This document shows positions 61,209 through 64,000 of a stretch of 64,000 nucleotides of DNA, one piece after another. Within the stretch, counting starts at the first letter, position 1, and each line of letters begins with the position of its first letter. The position numbers and the translations under genes are program-made. Source of the stretch: Solirubrobacter sp963848475 (GTDB lineage Bacteria > Actinomycetota > Thermoleophilia > Solirubrobacterales > Solirubrobacteraceae); assembly GCA_963848475.1 (NCBI GenBank), contig CAWKDW010000021.1:1-64000 (forward strand). Direction: 5' to 3'. The notes below the pieces were generated by a model. It saw only the letters and a list, made by a program, of their open reading frames with translations. It searched no databases and had not been told where the DNA came from.

Positions 61209-64000
61209 GTGAGCACCCCGTCCGTCGCGCATCTGCACGTCCACTCCGAGTATTCGCTGCTCGACGGCGCGTGCAACATCGGCAAGCTTGCCGAGCGCGC
61301 CGCCGCCTTTGGCCAACCGGCCCTCGGCCTCACCGACCACGGCGTCATGAACGGCGCCGTCGAGCTCTACAAGGCGGCCAAGAAGCACGGTGTGAAGCCG
61401 TTGCTGGGCCTCGAGGCCTATTTCGTCGACGACCGGCACGTGCGCGAAGGCAAGATCGAGCGCAACCACCTGACGCTGCTGGCGGCGAGCAACGAGGGCT
61501 TCAAGAACCTCACGACGCTCTCGAGCAAGGGCTTCCTCGAGGGCCTGCATCGCGGCAAGCCGGGTGTGGATCTCGAACTGCTCTCGATGCACTCCGAGGG
61601 CGTGATCGCGCTGTCGGGCTGCCTGGCGTCGCGCACGAGCCAGCGGATCATGGGCGGGCAGCTCGAGGAGGCGCGCGCGCACCTCGACGAGCTGATCCAG
61701 ATCTTCGGTGGAGAGGACGTCTATCTCGAGGTCCAGAAGAACGGCCTGACCGAGCAGGACCAGGTCAACGAGGCGATGAAGCGCTTCGCGACCGAGACGG
61801 GCCAGTCGCTGGTCGGCACGGCCGACGTGCACTACCTGCGCAAGGAGGACTTCCACCACCACGCGGCGCTGCTGTGCGTGCAGACGAAGTCCACGCTCGC
61901 CGCGCCGAAGATGTCGTTCAGCACGAACGAGTTCTATCTGAAGTCCACCGAGGAGATGGTGGACTCGTTCGCCGAGTTCCCCGGCGCGATCGAGTCGACG
62001 CTGGAGATCGCCGAGCGCTGCGAGGTCGAGATCCCGCTCGGCGGCCAGCTGATCCCGAGCTTCGAGTGCCCGGACGAGCTGTCCGAGAAGGAGTACCTGC
62101 GCAGCCTCGTGCTCGAGGGCATGCACGAGCGCTACGGCGCGCCGCTGCCCACGAACGCCGTCGAGCGCATGGAGATGGAGCTCGGCGTCATCGACAAGAT
62201 GGGCTTCAACGCCTACTTCCTGATCGTCTGGGACTTCGTCCACTGGTCCAAGAGCAACGGCATCGCCGTCGGCCCCGGCCGTGGCTCGGCCGCCGGCTCG
62301 ATCGTCGCGTACACGCTGAAGATCACCGACGTCGATCCGCTCGCCTACGACCTGCTCTTCGAGCGTTTCCTCAACGCCGAACGCGTGTCGATGCCGGATA
62401 TCGATATCGACTTCTCCGTGCGTGGCCGGGAGCGCGTGATCCGCTATGTGACCGAGAAGTACGGCACCGATCGCGTGGCCCAGATCATCACCTTCGGCAA
62501 GATGTTCCCGCGCGCCGCGACGCGCGACGCCGCCCGCGTGCTCGGGCACGACTACGGCGCCGGCGACAAGCTGGCCAAGCTGATCCCGGACCCGATCATG
62601 GGCCGCTCGCCGAGCTTCGAGGACTGCCTGAAGCCGGGGAGGAGCTCGCCAACGAGGTCGCGCGCGATCCGATCGCCAAGCAGATCGTCGACGTCGCGCA
62701 GGGTCTCGAGGGCATCGTCCGCAACGCGTCGATCCACGCGGCGGCGGTCGTGATCTCCGACCGCAACCTGACCGACATCGTGCCGCTGCAGCTGGCCGAT
62801 GCGGGCGTGGGCGCCGACGGCGTGAAGGTCTACCGGACGGTCACGCAGTTCTCGATGAAGCCGATCGAGGAGATCGGCCTGCTCAAGATGGACTTCCTGG
62901 GCCTGCGCAACCTCGACGTGATCGAGGACGCGCTGGACATCATCGAGCGCTCGACCGGTGAGCGGCCGAACATGGCCACGCTCCCGCTCGACGATCCCGC
63001 GACCTACGCGATGATGGCCCGGGGCGACTCGGTCGGCGTCTTCCAGTTCGAGTCCGAGGGCATGCGCGAGGCCCTGCGCAAGGTCAACCCGACCGAGTTC
63101 GAGGACCTGGTCGCGCTCGTGGCGCTCTACCGCCCGGGCGCCATGGACCAGATCCCGGCGTACGCGCGCGGCAAGCGCAACCCGGAGAACATCACCTTCA
63201 TCGACGACCGCCTGCGGCCGATCACCGAATCCACCAAGGGCGTGATCCTCTACCAGGAGCAGGCGATGCAGATCGCCAAGTCCCTGGGCGGGTTCAGCGG
63301 CCCGAAGGCGGACGATCTCCGCAAGGCGATCGGCAAGAAGAACCGCGAGGCGATGGCCAAGCTCAAGCCCGAGTTCTACGAGGGCTGCAAGGCTGCCGGA
63401 GTGTCTCCTGACGTGGTGGAGACCCTGTGGGCGACCAACGAGAAGTCCGCCGACTACTCGTTCAACAAGTCCCACGCCGCCTGCTACGCGCTGATCTCCT
63501 ACCGCACGGCATGGCTGAAGGCGACCTACCCCGCCGAGTACATGGCGGCGCTGATCTCCTCGGTGATGGACACCAAGGACAAGGTCCCGTTCTTCGTCGC
63601 GCAGGCCGAGGCGATGGGCATCGAGATCCTGCCGCCGGACGTGAACCTCTCCGACCACGAGTTCATGGTCGTGGACGGCAACATCCGCTTCGGGCTGGAC
63701 GCCGTCAAGGGCGTCGGCTACGCCGCCGTGGAGGCGATCAAGAACGCCCGCGCGGAGGAAGGGGACTTCACTTCGCTGTGGGAGTTCTGCGAACGCGTGG
63801 ACGCCCGCACGGTCAACAAGCGCTCGATCGAGGCGCTGATCAAGTGCGGCGCCTTCGGCTCCACGGGCGCGACCCGCAAGGGCATGGTCGAGGTGCTGGA
63901 CTCCGCCCAGGCGGCCGGCCAGCGCACGCAGCAGGACGCGCAGATGGGCCAGGGCTCGATCTTCGACCTCTTCGACGCCGGGCCGGTCGGGCGGAGTTCC
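61209..64000 (+). CDS. dnaE: DNA polymerase III alpha subunit (partial, cut by window end; apparent frameshift near 62637)
   Basis: About 930 residues present. The PHP domain opens with HLHVHSEYSLLDGACNI and GLTDHGVMNGAVELYKAAKK (in parts). The polymerase core has VGPGRGSAAGSIVAYTL and the metal-binding PDIDIDFSVRGRERVI, then, after one missing base near 62637, EGIVRNASIHAAAVVIS, GVFQFESEGMREALR, VALYRPGAMDQIP, ILYQEQAMQIAKSLGGFS and FNKSHAACYALISYRTAWLK (in parts). The replicative polymerase is essential, so the break is probably an error. The 3' end lies beyond the window. Confidence 0.95.

Noticed and set aside
60552..62549. 665-residue minus-strand ORF over the SelA-like gene and dnaE
   Set aside because: Shadow of dnaE and frame-shifted reading of the SelA-like gene.

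Overview
The window is a GC-rich (roughly 70%), gene-dense bacterial chromosome segment. Gene order and protein style point to an actinobacterium of the Thermoleophilia/Solirubrobacterales kind (Conexibacter- or Solirubrobacter-like). The basis is the order thrS, infC-rpmI-rplT, an rRNA methyltransferase, pheST, argCJBD; an FtsH and a DnaE of actinobacterial type; and many start codons preceded at 6-9 nt by a TANNNT -10 box with no ribosome binding site (leaderless genes). The genus is inference. No rRNA, CRISPR array, prophage or insertion sequence was seen.

Layout. 0.2-4.7 kb: an OmpR-type two-component pair facing a small envelope redox operon (repeat protein, small membrane protein, ApbE, haem-type membrane protein). 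5-6.9 kb: a ThuA-like secreted protein and a VapBC toxin-antitoxin pair. 7.2-13 kb: a signalling block with KaiB-like, KaiC-like and PAS-GGDEF-EAL genes in overlapping order, facing a GGDEF/HD-GYP protein. 13.2-20.8 kb: sigma-factor fragment, three tRNA genes (Gly, Cys, Val), ftsH, an epimerase, a secreted NlpC/P60 hydrolase, a cupredoxin, a secreted repeat protein, and an AraC/VOC pair. 20.8-33.3 kb: a beta-class DNA methyltransferase, an ABC exporter operon controlled by a ribbon-helix-helix protein with a clear operator, membrane proteins, a Ser/Thr kinase facing a PASTA lipoprotein, an M20 peptidase, LOG hydrolase, class V aminotransferase and a deleted amidase relic. 33.4-45.4 kb: the housekeeping translation and arginine block. 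45.4-61.1 kb: accessory metabolism, including a secreted protein with a sigma region-4-like helix-turn-helix, an N-methylhydantoin-type operon (GntR, CoA-transferase, HyuA, HyuB, cysteine hydrolase), an MFS exporter, HMG-CoA lyase, a coiled-coil/SCP2 protein, a SelA-like PLP enzyme and a second GntR. The window ends inside dnaE.

Reading frames are broken in many genes, including indispensable ones (ftsH, pheT, dnaE). I could place about 38 breaks; about 31 behave as a single extra base. They are densest in the KaiC and GGDEF-EAL genes. The simplest reading is insertion-biased sequence error, so those genes are annotated as whole genes with apparent frameshifts, not as pseudogenes. Two items look truly broken for other reasons: an amidase with a large in-frame internal deletion and an ECF sigma factor that lacks its DNA-binding half.
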